Source of the DNA: Deltaproteobacteria bacterium HGW-Deltaproteobacteria-15
GTDB lineage: Bacteria > Desulfobacterota > DSM-4660 > Desulfatiglandales > HGW-15
Direction: 5' to 3'
Assembly (NCBI GenBank): GCA_002840535.1
Contig: PHBH01000013.1
Span: 43,508 to 107,507, forward strand
DNA length: 64,000 nucleotides
Shown piece by piece: positions 8,669 to 16,795 of this stretch (position 1 is the first letter of the stretch; each line of letters begins with the position of its first letter). The notes beneath the pieces are model-generated. The model worked only from the letters and a program-made list of their open reading frames with translations. It did not search any database and was not told where the DNA came from. Position numbers and translations under genes: made by a program.

Positions 8669-8992
8669 ATGGAGTTGAGAGACATGTATAAGCAGATGCT
8701 GGAGGTCAATAAGAGAATCTTCGACAGTTCTTTCAGCGCCATGCTTATTTGGCAGGACCAGACCGAAAGCATGGTCAACACTGTGATGGAGCAGGCCAAC
8801 TGGATTCCCGAGGATTCCAAGAAGGCTTTCGGCAGTTGGGTCAAGACCTACAAGCAGACCCTGGAGGATTTCCATCAGGCCGTAGGGGAGGGGTTCAAAA
8901 AGGTAGAGGAGGCGTACAACGAGTTCTCCCCCGAGGGCATGGAACAGGGGGAGTCCGGGCGCAAATCCAAATCGAAAGGCAAGAGCGAGTAA
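8669..8992 (+). CDS. Phasin-like PHA granule protein
   Basis: 107 residues beginning MELRDMYKQMLEVNKRIFD. ATG 8669 is fixed by AAGGAGG with 8-nt spacing. It is a helical, amphipathic protein: NSIFDSSFSAMLIWQDQTES and TYKQTLEDFHQAVGEGFKKVEE resemble phasins that coat PHA granules. It ends in a basic, low-complexity tail (GRKSKSKGKSE), as many phasins do. The next gene starts 17 bp downstream, indicating an operon with the coiled-coil and PhaE genes. The family call rests on composition and context rather than on a diagnostic motif. Confidence 0.65.
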   Translation: MELRDMYKQMLEVNKRIFDSSFSAMLIWQDQTESMVNTVMEQANWIPEDSKKAFGSWVKTYKQTLEDFHQAVGEGFKKVEEAYNEFSPEGMEQGESGRKSKSKGKSE

Positions 8993-9009
8993 GAAGGAGA
9001 GGTAGCACT

Positions 9010-9471
9010 TTGGAGTTTGATCCTTTCACGTTCTGGAGCGATTTTTTCTCCAATGCCACCCGCGATCAGAAACGGATGGCAGATGCTTTGGGGCTGGCTT
9101 CCGAAGGATTCTCCACCCTGCAAGACATCACCCGATTCTGGCAAAGGATTTGGGGCATAGAGAAAGTCCGCTCGGGCAGCCCGAATCCATTGAAGATGTT
9201 CTCCGGCCTTTTTCCATTTCCGATGATGGGCTTTTCTTCCGCCATGGGTATGGTCCCTCTTCACGAACACCTGTCTCTGGTCGGGAAGTATGAGGAAATG
9301 AAAGAGAGGGTTGCCGCCCATGAAGAAACGATCCAACACCTCAAGCTTCTCCTGAATTCTAAAGGATGCGAACGGAAAGAGCTGCAAACAGGTTTTCAGG
9401 ATCTGATGAAAAGCCAGGTCGATTCGTTCTTTACGCTCATGCGAGGCATGCAGTTGTTTCCGTATAAATAA
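9010..9471 (+). CDS. PHA-locus coiled-coil protein, possible second PhaE-like subunit
   Basis: About 153 residues from a TTG start (LEFDPFTFWSDFFSN) preceded by AAGGAGAGG; no ATG is available at a sensible place. The N-terminal half is aromatic and helical. Near residue 90 it has VPLHEHLSLVGKYEEMKERVAAHEE, a coiled-coil segment placed like the C-terminal coiled coil of PhaE and of the 111-residue protein at 5093. It is followed by a further helix (LMKSQVDSFFTLMRGMQ). It lies between the phasin-like gene and phaE. It may be a synthase activator or granule-associated protein; the exact family is not recognised. Confidence 0.6.
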   Translation: MEFDPFTFWSDFFSNATRDQKRMADALGLASEGFSTLQDITRFWQRIWGIEKVRSGSPNPLKMFSGLFPFPMMGFSSAMGMVPLHEHLSLVGKYEEMKERVAAHEETIQHLKLLLNSKGCERKELQTGFQDLMKSQVDSFFTLMRGMQLFPYK

Positions 9472-9653
9472 CAATTCATCTCCCCTGCGAAGGGCTCTCC
9501 GAAAAACTGGTGCCTTTCACCGACAAGGGGCCCGGTTCAGTATGATCCCCAAGTCGAGAGGAAATCCTTGTCCTGAAACCCTTTCAGCCGAAAGGCCGCT
9601 CGCTGCAGGTTCCCGGCTACGGCGGCCCTTCGGCCAGCCCGAATGGAAAGATC

Positions 9654-10538
9654 ATGCGGCCAAACGTCAATGAAGAACATGTCGATCAGGCACACTCTTT
9701 TCAAGCACAGCAGGCAATCGAGGTCTGGCTGCAGTCTCTGAGAGGACTTCTGCGCCCGGTGGCGGAACCGGAGAGATCAGAAAAAAAGAAAGAGGATCTA
9801 CCCGGCGCCATGATTTCGCAGTGGGATCTTGCGGCGAAGCTCATGCAGAAGGCGTTTCAGAAGGCTCAGGATCCTCCCGACATCCTGCCAAAGCTGGCGG
9901 GGGTCTGGGGAAGGGAGATTATCGACTCTCAGGTCCAGTTGCTCGGAAAAATGGCCTCATTCCTTAATGCAGATCCAGGGGACGGAAATGAGCCATTAAA
10001 GTTCTGGAATGCATTTTACGAAAAAGAGATAAAACCCCTGCTCAACGTTCCTCAGGTGGGGCTCGCCCGTTATTACCAGGAAAGATCGAATCAACTCATC
10101 GACAAATTCAACTCCTGGAACAAGGCATCGGCTGAATTCCTCCATGTGATTTCGCGCCCTCTGGACGAATCCCTTCGCATGTTGCAGCGGGAAATGGAAA
10201 AGAGCGACCAGGCAAACAGGTTCTCGGAAGGACTGAAGGGGTTTTACCAGGTTTGGATAAAGCAGCTCGATTCCTTGTATCAGAACCTTTTTCGATCACC
10301 GGAGTTCATCAAGTGTCTCTCCGATACACTGGATGCCCTCGAGGGTTTTGTCACTGCACGCACGGGATATCTCCAGGACCTTGGAAAAGCGTTGCAGCTT
10401 CCGACCATGAAGGACCTGGATGAGGCCTATCGGGAGCTCTACCTCCTCAAGAAGGAGGTCAAGGCAATGAAGAACCGTGGCCGTGAGACGAGAGCCCAAA
10501 AAGAGAAGAAAGTGCGAACAAGACGAAAGAAGCAGTGA
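9654..10538 (+). CDS. phaE: PHA synthase subunit PhaE
   Basis: 294 residues, typical PhaE length. It is largely alpha-helical, with a C-terminal LPTMKDLDEAYRELYLLKKEV block matching the conserved PhaE tail that contacts PhaC, then a basic tail (RTRRKKQ). PhaE has no catalytic residues; it activates PhaC and helps granule formation. It sits 161 bp before the second phaC, the classical phaE-phaC order of class III synthases. GGAAAG precedes ATG 9654. The pairing suggests that the copy at 10700 is the true PhaE-dependent synthase and that copy 1 uses a shorter partner. Confidence 0.82.
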   Translation: MRPNVNEEHVDQAHSFQAQQAIEVWLQSLRGLLRPVAEPERSEKKKEDLPGAMISQWDLAAKLMQKAFQKAQDPPDILPKLAGVWGREIIDSQVQLLGKMASFLNADPGDGNEPLKFWNAFYEKEIKPLLNVPQVGLARYYQERSNQLIDKFNSWNKASAEFLHVISRPLDESLRMLQREMEKSDQANRFSEGLKGFYQVWIKQLDSLYQNLFRSPEFIKCLSDTLDALEGFVTARTGYLQDLGKALQLPTMKDLDEAYRELYLLKKEVKAMKNRGRETRAQKEKKVRTRRKKQ

Positions 10539-10699
10539 TCGTGAACGTTGTAGCCATGAGCCGCGCACGGAAAGGACCGTGAAGCGTGCTGTGGAGAGAC
10601 AAGGACGCGAAACGCGGTGCTCGTAAAGAATTCGCGGAAACGGACACGCTTGTACGCCGGACCGCTACAGCGCGCAGGCACGAAATTGATGAGGAGCCG

Positions 10700-11782
10700 A
10701 TGAATCCAGGCGAAGAGAACCGCCATCCCTTCTGGCATGAGCTCGCCGAAGAGATGGAGAAGCTTCAGGGCAAGTCGCAAAGAGCAAGAGAGATCCTGCT
10801 CGGTTCTCTGAATACCGAGATTGCCGCCACACCCTTCGACGTGGTCTATCAGGAAGACCGCGTAAGACTGAAACACTATCGGCCTGGGACCGCTTCGGCA
10901 TTTAAGACTCCCCTGCTGATCGTCTATGCGCTTATCAATCGTGAAACCATGCTGGATCTGCAGCCCGACAGGAGCGTCATCCAGACCTTTCTGAAGAACG
11001 GGCTTGAGGTGTACATGATGGATTGGGGGTATCCCACCCGTAAGGACCGCTTCCTGACTATAGAGGATCATGTCTGCGGTTATATGAACAATGCCGTGGA
11101 TTTTATCCGGGAACGGCACGGTCTGGATAAAATCAATCTCATGGGAATCTGCATGGGGGGGTCCTTCTGTGTCATGTACACGGCGCTCTTTCCGGAAAAG
11201 ATCAGGAACCTCAACACCACCGTGACACCCACAAATTTTGAGACCGATGAGGGGCTCCTGCACGTATGGATGCGAAGGTTGGATGCCGATCGAATGGTGG
11301 AGACCTACGGGAACATTCCCGGCGACCTCATGAATTTCGGTTTTCTGTTGCTCAACCCCGCCCGGTTGGTAATTGACAAGTACAAAGGATTGCTCGAAAG
11401 CATCAACGACAAGCAGTTCGTTGAGAATTTCGTCCGCATGGAGAAGTGGATTTTCGACAGCCCCGATGTGCCGGGCGAGACGTTCCGCCAGTTCGTTCAG
11501 GACTGCTACCGCGAGAACCTGCTCATCAAGAGCCGCATGAGATTGGGGAGCCGTCTCGTCGATCTCAGGAAGATCGAGATGCCCCTCCTGAACATTTACG
11601 CCCGGCATGATCATCTGGTTCCGCCTGATTCGAGCCGGTATCTCACCCAGGCCGTCGGGAGCAGTGATGTGGAAGACGTGTGCCTGGACACCGGGCACAT
11701 CGGTATTTATGTGAGCTCGAAAACCCAGAAGGAATTTGCGCCCAGGATCATCGAGTGGCTGAAAGAAAGGGATGACCAGTGA
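10700..11782 (+). CDS. phaC: Class III poly(3-hydroxyalkanoate) synthase, PhaC (copy 2)
   Basis: 360 residues. The nucleophile is C151 in GICMGGSF, with D304 in ARHDHLVPPDS and H333 in TGHIGI completing the Cys-Asp-His triad. The expected core blocks are present: LIVYALINRETMLDLQPDRS and VETYGNIPGDLMN. It polymerises (R)-3-hydroxyacyl-CoA with PhaE, encoded just upstream. ATG 10700 gives the usual class III length; an in-frame GTG at 10586 would add 38 residues that look unrelated to the family. A very long antisense open frame over this gene is a by-product of its codon composition. Confidence 0.93.
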   Translation: MNPGEENRHPFWHELAEEMEKLQGKSQRAREILLGSLNTEIAATPFDVVYQEDRVRLKHYRPGTASAFKTPLLIVYALINRETMLDLQPDRSVIQTFLKNGLEVYMMDWGYPTRKDRFLTIEDHVCGYMNNAVDFIRERHGLDKINLMGICMGGSFCVMYTALFPEKIRNLNTTVTPTNFETDEGLLHVWMRRLDADRMVETYGNIPGDLMNFGFLLLNPARLVIDKYKGLLESINDKQFVENFVRMEKWIFDSPDVPGETFRQFVQDCYRENLLIKSRMRLGSRLVDLRKIEMPLLNIYARHDHLVPPDSSRYLTQAVGSSDVEDVCLDTGHIGIYVSSKTQKEFAPRIIEWLKERDDQ

Positions 11783-12255
11783 GTCGCCACACCAGTTGGT
11801 CTCCACCCGCAGAGCCCCGCTTCACGGGACAGGCGCGCAGCCTCAGTTGACCCCTTGAAAGGGGTTCCTCCGCAGTGCAACCAATAAATTCGAATCGATA
11901 CATGGCCAGTGGTCATTAATCTCTGACCTCCTGCCTTTTTTTCCCCGTCTTCCCTCTCTACCCTTCTCCATTAACGTCCCAGGAGCACTTGAATTTTCAT
12001 ATAAACGACGCATACTACGTAAAAGTGCATTGACAAAATACAGGAATATAGTTAGAGCAGAACGCCCTGGCTGGGACGCTATTCGGGAACTCACCGGATG
12101 GAAAACCGGCCGCCGGCTCTCAGTCTTCAGCATGGAGCTTGCCGCATGTTCTGCTGATAGCTGAGCGCTGAGTGCTGACAGGTGATCGCCTGAATCCGGA
12201 AACCATTCCGGACGGCGCGGCATCCACAACGTCCAAAGCGAAAGGGATATGAGAA
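11783..12255. other. Intergenic region between phaC and the depolymerase gene
   Basis: 473 bp without a convincing gene. A TTGACA at 12030-12035 could be a -35 box, but the downstream sequence lacks a good -10 at 16-18 nt. It contains short low-complexity text (GCTGAGCGCTGAGTGCTGAC near 12158) of the kind seen in other spacers of this window. The promoter of the depolymerase gene is probably here. Confidence 0.35.
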
Positions 12256-13704
12256 ATGTCTGCTTCCATCTTGACCTTTTTTCCTCCATTTCTTCCGTCA
12301 CTGAAGCTACTGAAATCCTCCATGGAGATGAGCGTTTCCATGATGGAAACGGAGATCCGTGCCGTTTCCAACGGTCTCGAATTGATCAGGGAGGGGCATG
12401 CCCTTGGAGTCAAAACGGCTATGCGTTCCCTTCCTTTTGTCTTCCCAATGAACCACAGGAGGTCGGCCGATCTTCTCGAGGGGTATGGAGAGCAGTGGGA
12501 AAAGGTATTTTCACTCCTCCGGAAAAATTGTCTGGGCTCCCTGGAATCCATCCGGCAGGAGCGCGCCGCGGAACTGGAGTTTGTCGATTTTCTCACTGAA
12601 GAGCCGCCTCCCCAGAAGTGGAATACGGGAGAAGGGGCTTTCAAGGTTCTCCTCGATCTGCCCAGTCTCAGACTCATCGACATATCAAGGGATACGAGCC
12701 ACCGAATCCAGAACTACACGGTCGTCTTCGCACCCCGTGCCGGGCACAACTCTAACATCGTAGAACGGGTGTCCCTCTACATGAGGGACCACGGACTGAC
12801 CCGCATCGCCATAGTCGAACAGAAGTGTGCCGATGAAATCCCCCTGGTTATCAACGGGGAAAAACATCGCGAAGACTTTAACAGCCAGGTGAGTCAGTAC
12901 AAGGAGATACTGGAGTATTTGAAGCAGGCCACCGGGTTTCCAGCCCATCTGGTGGCCATCTGCCAGCCCGGCCCGCTCCTGATGAGCGCCCTGATTCTGA
13001 ATCCGCACCTGGGCAAAACATTCGGATCGGCAGGATCCCCCATGGACACTGAAGGGGAAAGAGGGTTTCTGACCGATTTCGCCCGCACCATGGGTGAGAA
13101 CTTCATCGATGTCCTGACCTATCTCTACAAACATCGGGTTCCTGAAGGAAAACCGGGGGAAGGCAGGGATGCGTATGACGGAAGGGCACATGTCCTGGGC
13201 TTTTACTTCCTGGGCAAGGATCAGCACACGCGGAATCTAAGAAAACTTCTCACCGACCTGAAGACCGGGAACAAGGCGGGAGCCGAACGACAGAAGGTGT
13301 TCTATCATTGGTACAACACGGTGAATCATCTCCCGGTTGACTTCATCAAGGATACCTTCAAGAAAGTCTTCCTGCGCAACGAGCTCGTCAGGGGGACCCT
13401 TACCATTTCAGGCAGGAGGATCTCCATCGAGGATTACCCCGCCTCGGTTCCAATCTGGGCCCTGGGAGGAAGGAAAGACGATATAACCCCCCCACTGCAG
13501 GCGACGGGGCACATGCGTCTTCTTCGATCGGTTCCCGAAAGGGATAAGCTTACGCTCCTCTGCGATGGCGGTCACATGGGGCTCTTCCGTTCCTCCGAGA
13601 TCTTGAAGAACTTCTATAGCCGCATCGTTGAATTTATGCTTTCTCACAGTGACTGGGCTGAAACGCAGGAAAAGACCAGTCCTATTCTTCCCCCGCAGAT
13701 CTAG
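12256..13704 (+). CDS. phaZ: Intracellular-type polyhydroxyalkanoate depolymerase / PhaC-fold hydrolase
   Basis: 482 residues with an alpha/beta-hydrolase core. The nucleophile motif is AICQPGP (C236), the CQP form typical of intracellular PHB depolymerases. The acid is in GGRKDDITPP and the His in GGHMGLF near the C-terminus. It would mobilise PHA granules to 3-hydroxyacids or acyl-CoA. The N-terminal 100 residues are helical and unlike a signal peptide, so it acts in the cytoplasm. The start has only a weak GGGAT; Met23 or Met25 are alternatives. It is followed by a bidirectional terminator-like hairpin. It could instead be one of the PhaC-like proteins of unclear activity. Confidence 0.78.
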   Translation: MSASILTFFPPFLPSLKLLKSSMEMSVSMMETEIRAVSNGLELIREGHALGVKTAMRSLPFVFPMNHRRSADLLEGYGEQWEKVFSLLRKNCLGSLESIRQERAAELEFVDFLTEEPPPQKWNTGEGAFKVLLDLPSLRLIDISRDTSHRIQNYTVVFAPRAGHNSNIVERVSLYMRDHGLTRIAIVEQKCADEIPLVINGEKHREDFNSQVSQYKEILEYLKQATGFPAHLVAICQPGPLLMSALILNPHLGKTFGSAGSPMDTEGERGFLTDFARTMGENFIDVLTYLYKHRVPEGKPGEGRDAYDGRAHVLGFYFLGKDQHTRNLRKLLTDLKTGNKAGAERQKVFYHWYNTVNHLPVDFIKDTFKKVFLRNELVRGTLTISGRRISIEDYPASVPIWALGGRKDDITPPLQATGHMRLLRSVPERDKLTLLCDGGHMGLFRSSEILKNFYSRIVEFMLSHSDWAETQEKTSPILPPQI

Positions 13705-13719
13705 CCGAATGACTTATCC

Positions 13720-13749
13720 GAGAGTCCCTGACGACTGTCAGGGATTCTC
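13720..13749. terminator. Bidirectional terminator-like hairpin
   Basis: An inverted repeat of 13 nt with a GACT loop (TCCCTGAC/GTCAGGGA core) lies between the convergent depolymerase and ADP-ribosylglycohydrolase genes. It touches the stop codon of the latter. There is no long T run, so termination strength is uncertain. Confidence 0.6.
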
Positions 13750-14536
13750 ATCTTATACGACGACCTTCCTGTACGTACTTGAGACAGAATGCGGCGGTGA
13801 TCTCCCAAAGATCCTCCGGCAGAATCTCTCGTACTTTTTCTTGAATGTCGACTGGCACTCCTCCGTAAAAAGCTTCGGCAATGCCACCCGCAATGCAGGC
13901 GAGAGTGTCACTGTCGCCTCCCAGCGAGATAGCGTTTCGGATTGCATCTTCATAGGACTTGGAATCCAGGAAGGCAACGATTGCCTCCGGCACGGTCCCC
14001 TGGCAGGAGATATCGAACGAGTAGTTGGATCTGATCTCCTCCACCGTCCGGCGCAGGTTGTACCCGAACCGCCCGGCGATTTTGGCTCTGATCCCTTCCT
14101 TGTCGCTGCCTGACCGCGCGAGGAATACGGCAAGTGCCGTTGCCTGTGCACCTTTGATCCCTTCAGGATGGTTGTGCGAAATCTCGGCGCTCTTCTTCGC
14201 CTCCTCAAGAACTTCGAATTCCGAGGCGAATGCGAACCCTATGGGGCTTACGCGCATCGCAGAGCCGTTTCCCCAGCTGTTGTAAGGCTGTGGATCATCG
14301 GAATGAAGCCAGTGGGAAAAAGAACCCCCGTACCCCGCACCGGGGTAGCGCTTCCCGATCTCTCTGATGGAATCGCAATAGGAGCGGCTTCTGAGAATGG
14401 CATCAGCCACAGCTATGGTCAGAACGGTGTCGTCCGTGAAAGTGGAACGGGGGTGGAAAAGAGGGAAATCCTTGCTCTTGATGGGGCGGTGCTCGTAGAC
14501 CGAGCCGATGATGTCGCCTGCAATCGCACCGATCAT
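13748..14536 (-). CDS. ADP-ribosylglycohydrolase family protein (DraG-like)
   Basis: 262 residues. MIGAIAGDIIGSVYE is the classic N-terminus of the family. Metal-binding motifs are FTDDTVLT and GGDSDTLACIAGGIAEA, which hold the two Mg/Mn ions of DraG/ARH enzymes. The expected SWGNGSAMRV and SHNHPEG segments are also present. These enzymes remove ADP-ribose from proteins, e.g. reversing nitrogenase reductase modification, or act on related nucleotides. No draT or nif gene is in this window, so the target is unknown. GGAGGAGC precedes the ATG. It lies 100 bp downstream of the GltD-like gene and may be read as the last gene of that transcript. Confidence 0.9.
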   Translation of the reverse strand: MIGAIAGDIIGSVYEHRPIKSKDFPLFHPRSTFTDDTVLTIAVADAILRSRSYCDSIREIGKRYPGAGYGGSFSHWLHSDDPQPYNSWGNGSAMRVSPIGFAFASEFEVLEEAKKSAEISHNHPEGIKGAQATALAVFLARSGSDKEGIRAKIAGRFGYNLRRTVEEIRSNYSFDISCQGTVPEAIVAFLDSKSYEDAIRNAISLGGDSDTLACIAGGIAEAFYGGVPVDIQEKVREILPEDLWEITAAFCLKYVQEGRRIR

Positions 14537-14636
14537 GCCTGCTCCTCCCGGCGTCGAGCAACTCCGCTGATTGTACCACCTTTCAGCTCCGCCGTGTGCA
14601 GGATCTTTCCGGAGCGATCCCGGACAGCCACCGTGA

Positions 14637-16379
14637 TTACGACCGCAAGGCCTTGGCGAGCTTTATCTCCAGGTCGCACTGGAGGCACCGTTTGGCTTCG
14701 CTTACGGCCTGCTCGTCGCTGAAGCAGAGATCGACCTCCCGGAAGTTGTCCCTTCTCTCTTCCAGGGGCAGGTGAGGGGCCGACTCCCTGGCGAGATCGG
14801 CAAACCCTTTTTCCCTTTTACCGGTATAAGACTCGAATTCAGACCGTTGCGCAAGAGTCTCTCCGATTACACCGTCTCCGCCGAGAAAACGATCAATGGC
14901 CGTTGCCGCCCTGCGTCCTGCTGCAATGGCATCGATGATGGCGCCTGGACCCTTGGTCGCATCGCCGCCTGCGAATACTCCCGGAACGGTTGTCTCGTGC
15001 GTTTCTGGATCGATCACGATCAGGCCTCTCTCGGATTTCACATCGCCGCAGGAGGCAAGAAAGGAATTCTCGGCCGATTGCCCGATCGCCAGGATGACCT
15101 GGTCCGCATCAACCGTTCTTTGCTCTTCGCCGAATGCCGGGCAGAAATTTCCCTTTTCGTCAAAGACGCACGTACAGGTCACGAGTTCGATTGCCTTCAC
15201 GTTTCCGTTCTCGCGGATGATCCGGTTCGGGCCCCAGGAAGGCATGAGGTTAACTCCCTCTTCCAGCGCCTGCGCGATCTCCCATGGGCTTGCAGGCATC
15301 TCTTCCCTGCTCTCCAGGCACGCCATGGTGACCTGCTTCGCACCGGTACGCAATGCGGTCAGGGCCACGTCCACCGCAACATTGCCGCCGCCGACAACGA
15401 GAACCCTGTCCTTCAGCCGGGTCTCCTTGCCTGCGCTTACTTCGGCCAGAAAATCGACACCCCAAAGCACGCCTTGCGAGTCAGACCCTTCCAAGGGGAT
15501 CTTACGGCTCTCTTGAAGCCCTGTTGCAATGAACACGGCTCCATAGCCCTCGTTCTTCAACTGGTCCGGGGCAAAATCCTTCCCCAGCCTTTTGCCGGTC
15601 TCGAGTCTGATCCCCAGGCTCAGTATCTGAGCAATCTCCTTTTCAAGCACCTCTTCAGGGAGCCGGTAAGAGGGGATCCCGTACCTCATCATCCCGCCTG
15701 CTTTTTCCCGGGCTTCGAAGACAGTGACTTCGTGGCCTTTCTTTCGAAGGTAAAAGGCTACCGTAAGCCCGGCAGGCCCTGAACCGATCACCGCCACTTT
15801 GCGGCCCGTGGTCTCCTTCACATTGGCTGCCGCCATGAAAGTGCCGTCTGCCTTTTCGGCTGCATACCTTTTCAAGGAACAAATGGAAACGGATTGATTG
15901 ACCTCGCCCCGACGGCACTCCGTCTCACATGGATGCATGCACACCCTTCCGAGTATGCCGGGGAAGGGGACCTTTTCCAGGATCAGCTTGTAGGCCTCTT
16001 CCGGCTTACCCTGAGCAATGAGCCTCACATATCCAGGGACATCGATTCCAGCAGGGCAGGCTGCGGCACATGGGGGGGTCTCCTCGGGTACAAAATCGGC
16101 AGGCCCCATTGAACGGAGCGGGCGGATGATGTCCAGGACCGCAATGCCGTTCGGGCAGACGGTTTCACATCTGCCGCAGGTCGTGCAGCGCCACGGAAGC
16201 GGCGTGTTCGCAATCTCCTCGGCCAGATCGAGCTCGATGAATCGGACAATCCGCCGGATATTGAAATCGTCCTTGCCCGTGATCGGACAGGCGGAGCTGC
16301 AGCATCCGCACTGCTCGCAGGTGCGGAATTTTTCGACGCCACCCAGTTTCTCCAACAAGGCTGTTCTATTCTCGCTCAT
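14637..16379 (-). CDS. GltD-like NAD(P)-dependent FAD oxidoreductase with HdrC-like 4Fe-4S N-terminus
   Basis: 580 residues. Residues about 20-95 carry two 4Fe-4S motifs (CEQCGCCSSACP and CTTCGRCETVCP), as in HdrC-type modules. Then comes the glutamate-synthase small-subunit-like region: the CX3CP motif in CAAACPAGIDVPGY, the FAD GxGxxG in VAVIGSGPAGL, the NAD(P) site VLVVGGGNVAVD, and the closing GVFAGGDA. A last CLQCD ends the chain. Such proteins pass electrons from NAD(P)H to Fe-S partners. It is the last oxidoreductase of the Hdr operon, probably linking NAD(H) to it. ATG 16379 is preferred over the in-frame GTG at 16394. Confidence 0.88.
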   Translation of the reverse strand: MSENRTALLEKLGGVEKFRTCEQCGCCSSACPITGKDDFNIRRIVRFIELDLAEEIANTPLPWRCTTCGRCETVCPNGIAVLDIIRPLRSMGPADFVPEETPPCAAACPAGIDVPGYVRLIAQGKPEEAYKLILEKVPFPGILGRVCMHPCETECRRGEVNQSVSICSLKRYAAEKADGTFMAAANVKETTGRKVAVIGSGPAGLTVAFYLRKKGHEVTVFEAREKAGGMMRYGIPSYRLPEEVLEKEIAQILSLGIRLETGKRLGKDFAPDQLKNEGYGAVFIATGLQESRKIPLEGSDSQGVLWGVDFLAEVSAGKETRLKDRVLVVGGGNVAVDVALTALRTGAKQVTMACLESREEMPASPWEIAQALEEGVNLMPSWGPNRIIRENGNVKAIELVTCTCVFDEKGNFCPAFGEEQRTVDADQVILAIGQSAENSFLASCGDVKSERGLIVIDPETHETTVPGVFAGGDATKGPGAIIDAIAAGRRAATAIDRFLGGDGVIGETLAQRSEFESYTGKREKGFADLARESAPHLPLEERRDNFREVDLCFSDEQAVSEAKRCLQCDLEIKLAKALRS

Positions 16380-16491
16380 TGTCGTCCCGTTCACCGGAGA
16401 AAATTGTTATCCACAGATTACACAGATTTCTCAAATCAGGTTTTGATGGGTTTCGCTCCGCTCTACCCACCTACCAGTCTAGAAAAGAAAT

Positions 16492-16748
16492 TTCACCGCA
16501 GAGACGCAGAGGGCGCAGAGTGAATTTCCCTTTTTTGTCTGACGGGAGATGCCGTCGGACAAAAAGATATGCTCACAACATACTCTCGATTTGATCCATT
16601 CGAAGATGAACATGCCTGCTGCGCGTTTCATATTATCCGTCAAAGACTTGCTGAGACCGCTCGGAACGCGAGTATTTTCAAATGGCGGTATCTCCCGCCA
16701 TTTGAAAAGTATAGACTCTCTCTGCGTTCTCTGCGCCTCTGCGGTGAA
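16492..16748. repeat. 257-bp element with inverted CGCAGAG arms and two internal hairpins
   Basis: TTCACCGCAGAGACGCAGAG (16492-16511 and on to 16520) recurs in inverted form at 16719-16748. Between the arms are two hairpins of equal design. One is at 16532-16565 (14-bp stem with one G-T pair, 6-nt loop). The other is at 16675-16708 (perfect 14-bp stem TTTTCAAATGGCGG, 6-nt loop). Both have CGG/CCG at the loop-closing end. It fills the 413-bp gap between HdrA-MvhD and the GltD-like gene, so the operon is probably punctuated here. A CACAGATTACACAGATT repeat lies just upstream near 16412. Confidence 0.7.
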
Positions 16749-16781
16749 CCCTTCTTGGCTCTTGTTTCTGTTCGCTGACTT

Positions 16782-16795
16782 CTGCTTACTGCCTA
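16782..16795 (-). repeat. Heptamer repeat at the HdrA-MvhD stop codon
   Basis: On the minus strand the stop codon TAG (16793-16795) is followed directly by GCAGTAAGCAG. This is the same heptamer family, in the same sense-strand orientation, as at the amidase, kinase-FGE and OmpH stop codons. Confidence 0.7.

Noticed and set aside
10439..11806. 455-codon open frame antisense to the second phaC
   Set aside because: It is a by-product of the phaC codon pattern; its translation has no family motif and lacks a ribosome-binding site, whereas the plus strand encodes a full PhaC triad.
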